64,000 bases of DNA from Cyclobacteriaceae bacterium (GTDB lineage: Bacteria; Bacteroidota; Bacteroidia; Cytophagales; Cyclobacteriaceae): NCBI GenBank assembly GCA_022841475.1, contig JALHRJ010000015.1, positions 1 through 64,000 of the forward strand. Direction: 5' to 3'. Shown here in pieces: positions 42,628 through 51,100 of the stretch. Both the position numbers and the translations under genes were made by a program. The notes beneath the pieces are model-generated. The model had not been told where the DNA came from. It ran no database searches and saw only the letters and a program-made list of their open reading frames with translations. Each line of letters begins with the position of its first letter. Within the stretch, counting starts at the first letter, position 1.

Positions 42628-44283
42628 TCATCCCGGCTTAAACCCTGGCGGCACCAAATCTTCCCACTCACTTGCTTGTTGAAAGGCATGCACAAGAGAA
42701 ACGATAGCCGCTTCGCCATATAGTTTTCCAAGAAATGAAATACTGGTAGGACTACCTTTATCATTAAATCCATTGGGCACTACCACACACGGATGTCCGG
42801 TAAGGTTGGTCGTGAGCAATTGTGTGCCACCAAAACTTGGCGCGATAATCACATCGTAGTCTTTTGTCTTTGCATAATATTCCTGAATCAGTTGCTGACG
42901 AATGCGCGAAGCATTGATGTATTCTACTGCCGGAATAAACCGTGCCGTGCGAAATGTATTCGGCCAGGCAAATCTTCGCTGGTCAGTCATCAGACTGTCT
43001 CGATTAGATCGGGTAAGTTCATCAAATGCAGCGGCTGCTTCTGCGGTAAGCATGATACGCACCGCATTGACCGGAATGCCTGAAGGCAACTCAACAGGAA
43101 TTAATTCAACACCTAAAGATTTAATAACGTCTAACACTTTTTGATCATTTGCTTTGGTTGGATAGTTAGCATCGAAAAGTGTTTTGAGATAGCCAACCTT
43201 TAACTTTTTAATGTCTTTTGTTGCCGAATAATTAAAGGCCGCATTCCGCACATGATTGTCCAATCCATCTTCACCACGAATAGCATTCAATACAATTGCA
43301 CCATCCAGAGCAGAGCGAGTTATCGGACCAATCTTATCCATACTCCAGCTCAATGCCATCGCACCATGCCGACTCACTCTTCCAAACGTAGGACGTAAAC
43401 CAGTCGCGCCACAACGGGTGCTGGGCGAAACAATTGAGCCGAGTGTTTCTGTACCAAGCGCGAAAGCAACAAGACCGGCAACTGTTGCCGAAGCAGAACC
43501 TGCACTTGATCCACTCGAGCCCTCTTTCAGGTTCCATGGATTTTTTGTTACCCCGCCAAACCAGATGTCGCCCATAGCTAACGCACCCAACGTAAGTTTT
43601 ATCACGAGCACCGCTCCGGCTGCTTCCAATTTTTTTACTACGGTAGCTGTTTCGCTAATCACTTGTCCCTTAAAAGGAGCCGCACCCCATGTAGTTTCAG
43701 TGCCCTCTACCGATAACAAATCTTTTATCCCGTAAGGAATTCCATGCAACGGGCCGCGGTATTTTCCCTTCGCGATTTCTTCATCTGCTTTTTTTGCCTG
43801 CGCAAGAGCCGTTTCTTCCAGCAACGTAATCGCACACTGGAGTGTATCCGCATATTTTTTTATTCGCTTCAGATAAAGTTGAGTAAGCTCGGTAGAAGTT
43901 ATTTTTTTATTCTTGATCAGGACTGCGAGTTTATAGACCGGGAAGAAGGCGAGTTCTTCTTTATTCACCGGCATGGTTACCGTTTTAGGCAACCCCCAGT
44001 CGATGGTTTTTTGATTTACATCAAGCTGCATGCCCGTAGGTATCGGATCGAAAACCAATGACATAGCAGTGCTATTCGACAGCTTGAATTCATGAATTGC
44101 TTTATAGGCTTTTTGATTATCTTCTAATCCACGTTGCAGCGAGTCGCGCTCGGCTTGTGTGAAATTGAGATCATAATAGGGTTCTATATCAACCGTGGGT
44201 GATTTTTTTTGAGCATTTGCAAATCCTGAGCACAGGCATAAAACAACAATGAAATAAACCTTGTAACTTGAACGCTGTTTCAT
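42628..44283 (-). CDS. Amidase (amidase-signature family), exported
   Basis: A 551-residue protein with a signal peptide ending SGFANAQ. The amidase-signature Ser-cisSer-Lys triad is present: Lys187 in GIPYGIKDLL, cis-Ser259 in GSSGSSAGSA and nucleophile Ser283 in GTETLGSI. Hydrolyses a carboxamide bond of an unknown substrate in the periplasm. It is convergent with the Kelch gene and divergent from DinB, with only 28 bases between the two start codons, so their promoters must overlap. Confidence 0.92.
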   Translation of the reverse strand: MKQRSSYKVYFIVVLCLCSGFANAQKKSPTVDIEPYYDLNFTQAERDSLQRGLEDNQKAYKAIHEFKLSNSTAMSLVFDPIPTGMQLDVNQKTIDWGLPKTVTMPVNKEELAFFPVYKLAVLIKNKKITSTELTQLYLKRIKKYADTLQCAITLLEETALAQAKKADEEIAKGKYRGPLHGIPYGIKDLLSVEGTETTWGAAPFKGQVISETATVVKKLEAAGAVLVIKLTLGALAMGDIWFGGVTKNPWNLKEGSSGSSAGSASATVAGLVAFALGTETLGSIVSPSTRCGATGLRPTFGRVSRHGAMALSWSMDKIGPITRSALDGAIVLNAIRGEDGLDNHVRNAAFNYSATKDIKKLKVGYLKTLFDANYPTKANDQKVLDVIKSLGVELIPVELPSGIPVNAVRIMLTAEAAAAFDELTRSNRDSLMTDQRRFAWPNTFRTARFIPAVEYINASRIRQQLIQEYYAKTKDYDVIIAPSFGGTQLLTTNLTGHPCVVVPNGFNDKGSPTSISFLGKLYGEAAIVSLVHAFQQASEWEDLVPPGFKPG

Positions 44284-44311
44284 AGTAAAAAATTAATGAG
44301 CGAAACTACAC

Positions 44312-44782
44312 ATGAAGGATTTCTTTTTAAAATGGTATAGCTACAATGCCTGGGCCAACCGCAGGGTAATCGGCAGTTTGGAGCGACAGGCGGTAACCGA
44401 TGAAAAAATAATTTCGGTGATGGGCCACCTGGTGAGCGCCAATTTCATTTGGCTTAACCGGATTAAAGATTTACCCAAGAGCAAATACGAATTGTGGGGT
44501 ACGTATGATGTGCCCGGATTAAAACGAATGGTTGATGAAGCGGATGAACAATGGATGAGTTTCATTCGTGAAAATGAAAATTTCGATCGCATCCTGAAGT
44601 ATAAAAATTATGTGGGCGATTATTTTGAAAATAACGTTCAACAAATCATGATTCACCTTGTTAATCATGGGTCTTATCACCGTGGCCAGGTAGCCATGTT
44701 ACTCAGACAAAAAGGCTATGAGCCTATAAATACCGATTTTATTACGTACGACCGTGTGCTATCCGGACAACTTAAAGACTAA
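44312..44782 (+). CDS. DinB-family protein
   Basis: A 156-residue four-helix-bundle protein. It has the opening FLKWYSYNAWANRRVI, an early His (VMGHLVSANFIW) and the late metal-binding HLVNHGSYHRGQV, the three-His site typical of DinB/DfsB-like bacillithiol-transferase or related metal-dependent enzymes. Substrate unknown. It starts 28 bases from the divergent amidase and is followed 24 bases later by a dienelactone hydrolase gene. Confidence 0.88.
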   Translation: MKDFFLKWYSYNAWANRRVIGSLERQAVTDEKIISVMGHLVSANFIWLNRIKDLPKSKYELWGTYDVPGLKRMVDEADEQWMSFIRENENFDRILKYKNYVGDYFENNVQQIMIHLVNHGSYHRGQVAMLLRQKGYEPINTDFITYDRVLSGQLKD

Positions 44783-44806
44783 CATCAATCAACAAAAACA
44801 CAAACT

Positions 44807-45664
44807 ATGAAATCAATCAAATTATTACTGCTGTTTGTCATCACAAGTTATTCAGCGATGGCGCAGCAACTAACGCTGGAAGATGGCATCACGATATGCC
44901 ATACAAGTGCCACAGAGAAGTTTGCACTTTTTGTGCAGGACGACAATTTTAACATGTCGCACCCGGACCCATTACCTTATGTTCATCAAAGTGAAGTGGG
45001 TAAGATGATTACATTCAAAACAGCTGATGGTAAGGATGGTATTGGCTATGTTTTGATGGCCTCCAAAAAAACCAACAACTGGATTTTTGTATTCCAGGAA
45101 TGGTGGGGCTTAAATGATCACATCAAACGCGAATCAGAAAAACTATTCAATGACCTGGGCAATGTAAACGTGTTGGCCATTGATATGTATGATGGTAAGT
45201 TGGCAACTACCCGCGAAGATGCCGGCAAATACATGGGCGAATTCAAGCAAGACCGTGGCAATGCCATTGTAAAAGGTGCGATTGATTTTGCTGGTAAGAA
45301 TGCAAAGATCGGAACCATTGGCTGGTGTTTTGGTGGTGGTCAGTCGATGCAGGCTTCTTTAACAGCCGGCAAGCAAGCGGCAGCCTGTGTAATTTATTAC
45401 GGCATGCCCGAAACTGATGTAGCGCGTTTGAAAAATCTTAACACCGATGTATTAAACATCTGGCCTACGCAAGATCAGTGGATCAATAAGGATGTAACCG
45501 ATAAGTTTGAGGCCAACATGAAAGCGGCCGGAAAGAAACTTACTACCAAGTCGTACGAAGCTGATCACGCTTTTGCAAATCCCAGCAATCCAAAGTTCAA
45601 TCCTGAGTTTACTGCGGATGCTTATAAGAACACACTTGAATTTTTTAAGGCACGGTTGAAGTAA
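44807..45664 (+). CDS. Dienelactone hydrolase family protein, exported
   Basis: A 285-residue alpha/beta hydrolase with signal peptide MKSIKLLLLFVITSYSAMAQ. The nucleophile elbow is GWCFGGGQS, with the Cys typical of dienelactone hydrolases. Asp and His are likely in LNIWPTQDQWIN and ADHAFAN. The QEWWGLNDHIKRESEKL segment is a family hallmark. Reaction: hydrolysis of a lactone or ester in the periplasm; the name does not imply aromatic degradation here. It is followed by a strong terminator. Confidence 0.9.
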   Translation: MKSIKLLLLFVITSYSAMAQQLTLEDGITICHTSATEKFALFVQDDNFNMSHPDPLPYVHQSEVGKMITFKTADGKDGIGYVLMASKKTNNWIFVFQEWWGLNDHIKRESEKLFNDLGNVNVLAIDMYDGKLATTREDAGKYMGEFKQDRGNAIVKGAIDFAGKNAKIGTIGWCFGGGQSMQASLTAGKQAAACVIYYGMPETDVARLKNLNTDVLNIWPTQDQWINKDVTDKFEANMKAAGKKLTTKSYEADHAFANPSNPKFNPEFTADAYKNTLEFFKARLK

Positions 45665-45683
45665 CCGCTCACACACCTATACC

Positions 45684-45714
45684 AAAGCCCGGTAATTTGA
45701 ATTGCCGGGCTTTT
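45684..45714 (+). terminator. Intrinsic terminator after dienelactone hydrolase gene
   Basis: AAAGCCCGG and CCGGGCTTT pair across an AT-rich loop and are followed by T-rich sequence, 19 bases after the stop at 45664. Confidence 0.85.
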
Positions 45715-45796
45715 GTTTTATTGGCTGACCACTCAAAACATAGTGCGAAGAAATCCGGAGGGTTTATCATAGATTTATCCGATAACCAAAATCCAT

Positions 45797-47788
45797 ATGA
45801 GAAAAATACTTTTACTGACGCTCTGGTGTTTCGTGATCAGCCTGCAGGCAGAAGCCCAGACCTTGAACAAACTCCGGCTCGAGCAATCCCTCGACATGGA
45901 AACCGTAGCCGATCCGCAACTCTCGCCTGACGGATCGGAAATCGTTTATGCGCGCACGTGGATCGACAAGATGAACGATTCACGCGAAACAGATTTATGG
46001 ATCATGAGCGCCAACGGATCAAAAAATCGGTTTCTGACCAAAGGTGGTTCTCCCCGCTGGTCTCCTGACGGAAGCAGGATTGTATATACCGCACAAGGCG
46101 AGCCGAAAGGCACACAGCTATTTCTAAAGTACAAGGGAACGGAAGGGAGCACGCAGCTCACCCGCCTGGAAAAGTCACCGTCCAACATTACCTGGTCGCC
46201 CGATGGGCAACACATCGCGTTCACTATGATGGTGCCGGCAAAAGATCCCTGGCCTGTAAAAATTCCGGGCAAGCCTGAAGGGGCGAAGTGGACAACCGAA
46301 CCAAAATTTGTAAGCAGTGTACAATACCGCAGAGACCGTGTTGGTTTTGTTGAAGAAGGATACGTACACATTTTTGTTTTGCCTGCCGGTGGCGGAACCC
46401 CGCGCCAGGTAACACAAGGCAATTGGGATCATGGTACATCGGGGATCTCGTGGACACGTGATGGAAAAGAAATCGTGTTCAGCAGTTTGCGCATTCCAGA
46501 AGCCGAGTATGCATACCGCGAATCGGAAATTTATGCCGTAAATATCAGTACAAGTCTTGTGCGGCAACTCACCACCCGCAAAGGACCTGATAATGCGCCT
46601 GTTGTTTCTCCGGATGGAAAGTTGGTGGCCTATACCGGGTACGACTGGACTGATGATACCTACCGCGATGCGCAATTGTATGTGATGAATATTGACGGCA
46701 CCGGGCATCGTTCACTGACGGCTTCACTCGACCGCAGTCCCGGTGGATTGACCTGGGCAGCAGACAATTCAGGAATTTATTTCAACGCTCAGAACGAAGG
46801 AAGCGGCAACGTATACTTTGCCCCACTGAAAGGAAACCTGAAGCAGGTTACACAAGGCAAACAGATGCTCACCATGAGTAGCATGAACACTACTGGCCTA
46901 GCGGTTGGAGTGTGGTCGGATTCCAAAAACCCCGGTGATGTGATGAGCTTCACGGTTGCGAATCCCAAGCCAACACGCCTTACGAATGTAAATGAAGATG
47001 TGCTCAGTACTGTTCAGTTGGGTGAAGTGGAGGAGATCTGGTACACCTCGGTAGATGATTTTAAAATACAGGGATGGATTGTTAAGCCACCGGATTTTGA
47101 TCCTAAGAAAAAGTATCCGCTCATACTGGTGATACACGGTGGGCCGCATGCCATGTATAACCTTGCCTTCAATTTCACCTGGCAGCATCATGCCGCTGAG
47201 GGTTACGTGGTGTTGTACACCAATCCACGCGGATCGACAGGCTATGGAAGCGCCTTCGCCAATGCGATTAAAAATGCTTATCCTGATAAGGATTACGATG
47301 ACCTGATGAAGGGCGTGGATGAAGTGATTAGACGTGGGTATATCGATGAGAAAAATTTATTCGTGTATGGTGGAAGTGGTGGTGGAGTACTTACGTCATG
47401 GATTGTAGGACAAACCGATCGGTTTGCTGCTGCATCCGTAAATTATCCGGTCATCAACTGGATATCGTTTGTGGGAACAACCGATGGGTCAAGCTGGTAC
47501 AGAAATTTTGCGAAATATCCGTGGGAAGATCCAACCGAACATTTGAAGCGTTCCTCGCTGATGTATGTGGGGAATGTGAAAACACCAACCATGCTGATGT
47601 GTGGCGTGAATGATTTACGCACCCCAATTTCGCAAACAGAAGAATATTATCAGGCGTTGAAAATGCTGAAGGTGCCCACGGTGATGATCAGGTTCAATGA
47701 AGAATTTCATGGCACTTCGTCCAAGCCATCGAATTATTTACGGACACAACAATATTTGTATTACTGGTTTGGCCAGTATAAGCGATAG
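45797..47788 (+). CDS. S9-family prolyl oligopeptidase, exported
   Basis: A 663-residue secreted serine peptidase. Signal peptide ends SLQAEAQ. Residues ~30-390 are a TolB/PD40-type beta-propeller (DPQLSPDGSEIVYART, PRWSPDGSRIVYTA, SPDGKLVAY). The catalytic alpha/beta domain holds Ser527 in YGGSGGG, Asp in CGVNDLRTP and His in EFHGTSSKP. It removes dipeptides or processes short peptides at the cell exterior. It has its own terminator (47823-47853). Confidence 0.93.
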   Translation: MRKILLLTLWCFVISLQAEAQTLNKLRLEQSLDMETVADPQLSPDGSEIVYARTWIDKMNDSRETDLWIMSANGSKNRFLTKGGSPRWSPDGSRIVYTAQGEPKGTQLFLKYKGTEGSTQLTRLEKSPSNITWSPDGQHIAFTMMVPAKDPWPVKIPGKPEGAKWTTEPKFVSSVQYRRDRVGFVEEGYVHIFVLPAGGGTPRQVTQGNWDHGTSGISWTRDGKEIVFSSLRIPEAEYAYRESEIYAVNISTSLVRQLTTRKGPDNAPVVSPDGKLVAYTGYDWTDDTYRDAQLYVMNIDGTGHRSLTASLDRSPGGLTWAADNSGIYFNAQNEGSGNVYFAPLKGNLKQVTQGKQMLTMSSMNTTGLAVGVWSDSKNPGDVMSFTVANPKPTRLTNVNEDVLSTVQLGEVEEIWYTSVDDFKIQGWIVKPPDFDPKKKYPLILVIHGGPHAMYNLAFNFTWQHHAAEGYVVLYTNPRGSTGYGSAFANAIKNAYPDKDYDDLMKGVDEVIRRGYIDEKNLFVYGGSGGGVLTSWIVGQTDRFAAASVNYPVINWISFVGTTDGSSWYRNFAKYPWEDPTEHLKRSSLMYVGNVKTPTMLMCGVNDLRTPISQTEEYYQALKMLKVPTVMIRFNEEFHGTSSKPSNYLRTQQYLYYWFGQYKR

Positions 47789-47822
47789 GCATTACGCTAA
47801 AGTGACCAGAATCATTTTAAAG

Positions 47823-47853
47823 AGGCATCTGATATATTGTCAGGTGCCTTTTT
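47823..47853 (+). terminator. Intrinsic terminator after S9 peptidase gene
   Basis: AGGCATCTGA and TCAGGTGCCT pair with one G-U across ATATATTG and are followed by TTTTTAT. Confidence 0.8.
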
Positions 47854-47863
47854 ATATCTCCTA

Positions 47864-48289
47864 TTAATATTGCTCCAGCATATAGCGCATCACATCGGTG
47901 GTAGTAACTATGCCCACCAGTTTCGTTTCATCTTCCGGATCCACTACGGGTAATGCATGAAATTCTTCTACCGCTAATATCTCAGCCACTTTTCGGATAC
48001 TATCGTCCGATCGCACAACGCGTGGTTTGTTCGACATCACCTGGCTAATGGTAAGCATATCCAGAATTGCTTCATCCGCTTCGCCTTCTCCGGCAAAGAG
48101 ACCGCTAAACGTTAAACGGTTTAAATCAGTCTTACTAATAATTCCAACTAATTGTTTTTTTTGAACTACCGGCACGTGGCGAACTCCATACTTCCGGATT
48201 GTTTCATGCACATCGGCCAGTTTATCTTCGATTTTCACCACGTGGATATTCTTAGTCATTATGGTGCTTACGGGTTCTTTCTTTTTCAT
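47864..48289 (-). CDS. Paired CBS-domain protein
   Basis: A 141-residue cytoplasmic protein made of two CBS motifs (MTKNIHVVKIEDKLADVHE...VGIISKTDLNRL and MSNKPRVVRSDDSIRKVAE...LVGIVTTTDVMRYM), i.e. one Bateman module that can bind an adenine nucleotide. There is no fused enzyme, so it probably senses energy state for a partner. The start at 48289 was chosen because the 48325 start adds residues lacking conservation pattern. A TGACTTATGTCA palindrome lies ~136 bases upstream, near the far end of the intergenic region. Confidence 0.9.
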   Translation of the reverse strand: MKKKEPVSTIMTKNIHVVKIEDKLADVHETIRKYGVRHVPVVQKKQLVGIISKTDLNRLTFSGLFAGEGEADEAILDMLTISQVMSNKPRVVRSDDSIRKVAEILAVEEFHALPVVDPEDETKLVGIVTTTDVMRYMLEQY

Positions 48290-48424
48290 AGTCTTGAAAT
48301 TTAATTGCACCAAGGAAACTCTCATTCAAAATTCCCTTACGGGATAGTAGCGTATGAGGATCCTTTTTTATTTAAAGGTATACACCTGCAATCATTAGAC
48401 TATGAGCAAGATCACCGGGAAAAA

Positions 48425-48436
48425 TGACTTATGTCA
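48425..48436. promoter_or_regulatory. FNR/CRP-like palindrome upstream of CBS gene
   Basis: TGAC-TTAT-GTCA is a perfect 4-4-4 palindrome, the kind of spacing used by Crp/Fnr-family regulators. It overlaps the stop codon of the acyl-CoA synthetase gene and lies upstream of the CBS gene on the minus strand. No regulator is encoded nearby. Confidence 0.3.
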
Positions 48437-50080
48437 CTCCCAAATCACTACGCCTTGTTGAGTATGGTACCAGGTAGGATATTTAGGCAAATGAATCTTT
48501 TCAACTTCGTTACGCTTAACTTTTAACGTGGGCGTAATCAAACCGTTTTCCACCGTCCAGTCACCTTGCATAACCACTACCTTCTCTAGTTTTTCATAGG
48601 ATTCAAGAGCGGGATTTACTTCTTGCAGCGATGCCGTTAAACTCGCAATAAGTTCATCTTTTGATTGGGCTTTGCCCGAAGCAGATAACACAACTAATGC
48701 AATGGGTTGAGGAATACCCATACCCACTACGCAAGCCTGTTCAATATTCTGGTTGGCAAGCAACAGCATTTCAATGGGTGCCGGAGAAACATATTTACCC
48801 TTATCGGTTTTGAATTGATCTTTAACCCGACCTACTATCGTTAGATATCCATCTTTATCATATTCTGCTTTGTCTCCTGTTTTCAGATATCCTTCTTCAT
48901 CAAAGGTGGCCGCGGTAAGTTCAGGTTCTTTATAGTATCCTTTCATTACTCCGCCAGACTTTAAACGAAACTCACCATCGTCAGCAATTTTTACAGTCAC
49001 TCCGGTAAGCGCTTTGCCCACGGTGCCAAATCGGTTTGCTGTTCTGCGATTGAAATGAGAATAGATACAATCTTCGGTCATACCAATGGCTTGAAAAATG
49101 GTCACTCCGATTTTATCGAACCACTCCAGTAAGTCAACAGAGATGGGAGCCGCACCTGAATAGATATGGGTGGCTTCGGCCAACCCAAGTTTTTTCTTTA
49201 TGCTCTTGCGGATGATATTATTGATGATGGGAATGGATAAGAGCGTGTTTAATTTTTTTGGTGGAAGTTTCTCAGAGATTTTCTCGCGGAACTTTGCCCA
49301 GATGCGTGGCACCGCAAAAAATAAATTGGGTTGAGTTTCTGCCAGATTTTTAGGGAAGGAATCCAACGACTCGGCAAATGAGAAAGTGGCGCCCCGATAG
49401 ATTCCGATCATTTCAATTCCAGCCCGTTCAGCAATATGACTGATGGGCAAATAGGAAAACAATCTCGGGTGCATAGGAAGTTCTAAATCAATAATTCCGG
49501 TCTGCACGATCGCATCAAAATTTCCAGCCGAGTGCATTACGCCTTTTGGTTTTCCGGTGGTGCCCGAAGTGTACATGATAGTCAGTACTTCATCCCGATC
49601 CCAGGTTGCAATGTCAGTGAGTGCCTTTTCAGTGGCTATCATTTTTTCTATCGAGAGCGACTCCTGAATACCGTAAAGCTCCATGCCGATTTTTTGAACA
49701 CTTGCAGGAATACCATCCTTTTGTTCGGCATACTTATCCAGTTTTCCAATAAAGATTGCCCGTGCTTCGCTATGTTCCAGGATTTGTTTTATGGATGGTG
49801 CCGTAAGGGTTGCATAGAGCGGTACTGAAATATGACCTGCCATCATGATAGCCAGATCGGCCATGATCCATTGGGCACAATTTTTTGAAAGGAGCGCTAT
49901 GTTACTCCGGGCAGGCAGGTTTAGACTCTTTAATCCTGCAGCAATTTTTCTTGTTTCTTCACCGGCTTGTTGATATGTCCAGTTACGCCATTCCCCTGAA
50001 AAGGGCTGGCGTAGCATAATGCTGTTGGGAGTTTCTTTTTCCCATTTCAAAAATTGCTGGAGGGGCGTGCTGGTTTCCAT
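48434..50080 (-). CDS. AMP-binding long-chain acyl-CoA synthetase
   Basis: A 548-residue cytoplasmic ANL-superfamily adenylate-forming enzyme. Core motif IMYTSGTTGKPKG (~residues 167-179), the adenine-binding FQAIGMTEDC, the hinge region KTGDKAEYDKDGYLTIVGRVKDQFKTDKGKYVSP and catalytic-lysine-type C-terminus are present. Most like the FadD/ACSBG-type long-chain fatty-acid ligases: fatty acid + ATP + CoA to acyl-CoA. It stands alone on the minus strand with 112 bases upstream before PorP. Confidence 0.92.
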   Translation of the reverse strand: METSTPLQQFLKWEKETPNSIMLRQPFSGEWRNWTYQQAGEETRKIAAGLKSLNLPARSNIALLSKNCAQWIMADLAIMMAGHISVPLYATLTAPSIKQILEHSEARAIFIGKLDKYAEQKDGIPASVQKIGMELYGIQESLSIEKMIATEKALTDIATWDRDEVLTIMYTSGTTGKPKGVMHSAGNFDAIVQTGIIDLELPMHPRLFSYLPISHIAERAGIEMIGIYRGATFSFAESLDSFPKNLAETQPNLFFAVPRIWAKFREKISEKLPPKKLNTLLSIPIINNIIRKSIKKKLGLAEATHIYSGAAPISVDLLEWFDKIGVTIFQAIGMTEDCIYSHFNRRTANRFGTVGKALTGVTVKIADDGEFRLKSGGVMKGYYKEPELTAATFDEEGYLKTGDKAEYDKDGYLTIVGRVKDQFKTDKGKYVSPAPIEMLLLANQNIEQACVVGMGIPQPIALVVLSASGKAQSKDELIASLTASLQEVNPALESYEKLEKVVVMQGDWTVENGLITPTLKVKRNEVEKIHLPKYPTWYHTQQGVVIWE

Positions 50081-50192
50081 AGTGCAAACGATTTAGAATG
50101 CCTAGATAGCGAGAAAATGATGAAAATAAAAGCAAAAAGATGACCGCCTGATCAGAAACCGTTTAAATGTACCCTGCAAATTCCTGGTCTAA

Positions 50193-51098
50193 CTAAAAAT
50201 TCCGGATTGCATCGAGATCATGAAAATTGAGCACACTAAGTCTTACCCCTAAGGTTAATTCATGGGTAGTAAACTGTGTACCGATCGACTCTCTTGTTGG
50301 GAGTTCGAATACATAAGCAAAGCGAACGTGATCACCCAGGTTGATTTGCGCTAAGAAGCCGTAGGTTTTGAAATTGCGGGTAAAGAGACCCAGCGAATAG
50401 CTATCATCTATTTTAATTGAAGTTCCGTAATCAAACGATGCAGGCGCTCCTTTCACCGTGCGTGCCAATGCCCAAGGCTTAAGTTTGATGCGATACGAGA
50501 GTTGAAAAACATACGCAGCCAGTGCATAAGCATGTTGATTATAAAGACTGGTACTATTCTGATCTATGGTATTATTGGCTTTCAAAAGTTTAGGCACGGA
50601 AAGACCAATCATAAATTTTTCGCTCCGCACGATGAGTCCCGTGCCGATGTTGGGTCGCCATTCACTTTGATTCGTAAACTTACTATCGGCCGGATTAAAT
50701 TTTATGTCGGAGTAATCGCTGTAGTAGTTAATCATCCCGCCCTGTAATCCAAACGAAAGTGTAATGTCATTGTTAAGTGGAAGATGATACCCATAGGTAG
50801 CCGTAACTTCCGTTGTTTTATCTACCCCGATCTGATCTTGAAGAATGATCAGGCCTGCTCCCATCCGATTATTGGAAAGTGAAATATGCGCGTTGGCATT
50901 CATGGTTACCGGACTGCCTTCAAAGCCCGCCCATTGCTTTCGATACATGACCGAAGCATTTAAGTCAGTAGTCATGCCCGAATAAGCCGGATTGATCAGC
51001 AATGGATTGATGATGTATTGCGAGTAAAGCGGGTCTTGCTGCGCCATGACACCCACACAAAAAAGGAAGAATACACTGAAGACGAGTTGTTTTTTCAT
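50193..51098 (-). CDS. PorP/SprF-family type IX secretion outer-membrane protein
   Basis: A 301-residue outer-membrane barrel with signal peptide MKKQLVFSVFFLFCVGVMAQ and the family start QDPLYSQYIINPLLINPAYSG. PorP/SprF proteins associate with the gliding/secretion apparatus and with secreted proteins carrying type B (CHU_C) C-terminal domains, anchoring them on the surface. The adjacent upstream gene (51101-53881) encodes precisely such a protein, two bases away, so the pair is a dedicated secretion/anchoring unit. Confidence 0.95.
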   Translation of the reverse strand: MKKQLVFSVFFLFCVGVMAQQDPLYSQYIINPLLINPAYSGMTTDLNASVMYRKQWAGFEGSPVTMNANAHISLSNNRMGAGLIILQDQIGVDKTTEVTATYGYHLPLNNDITLSFGLQGGMINYYSDYSDIKFNPADSKFTNQSEWRPNIGTGLIVRSEKFMIGLSVPKLLKANNTIDQNSTSLYNQHAYALAAYVFQLSYRIKLKPWALARTVKGAPASFDYGTSIKIDDSYSLGLFTRNFKTYGFLAQINLGDHVRFAYVFELPTRESIGTQFTTHELTLGVRLSVLNFHDLDAIRNF

Positions 51099-51100
51099 GG

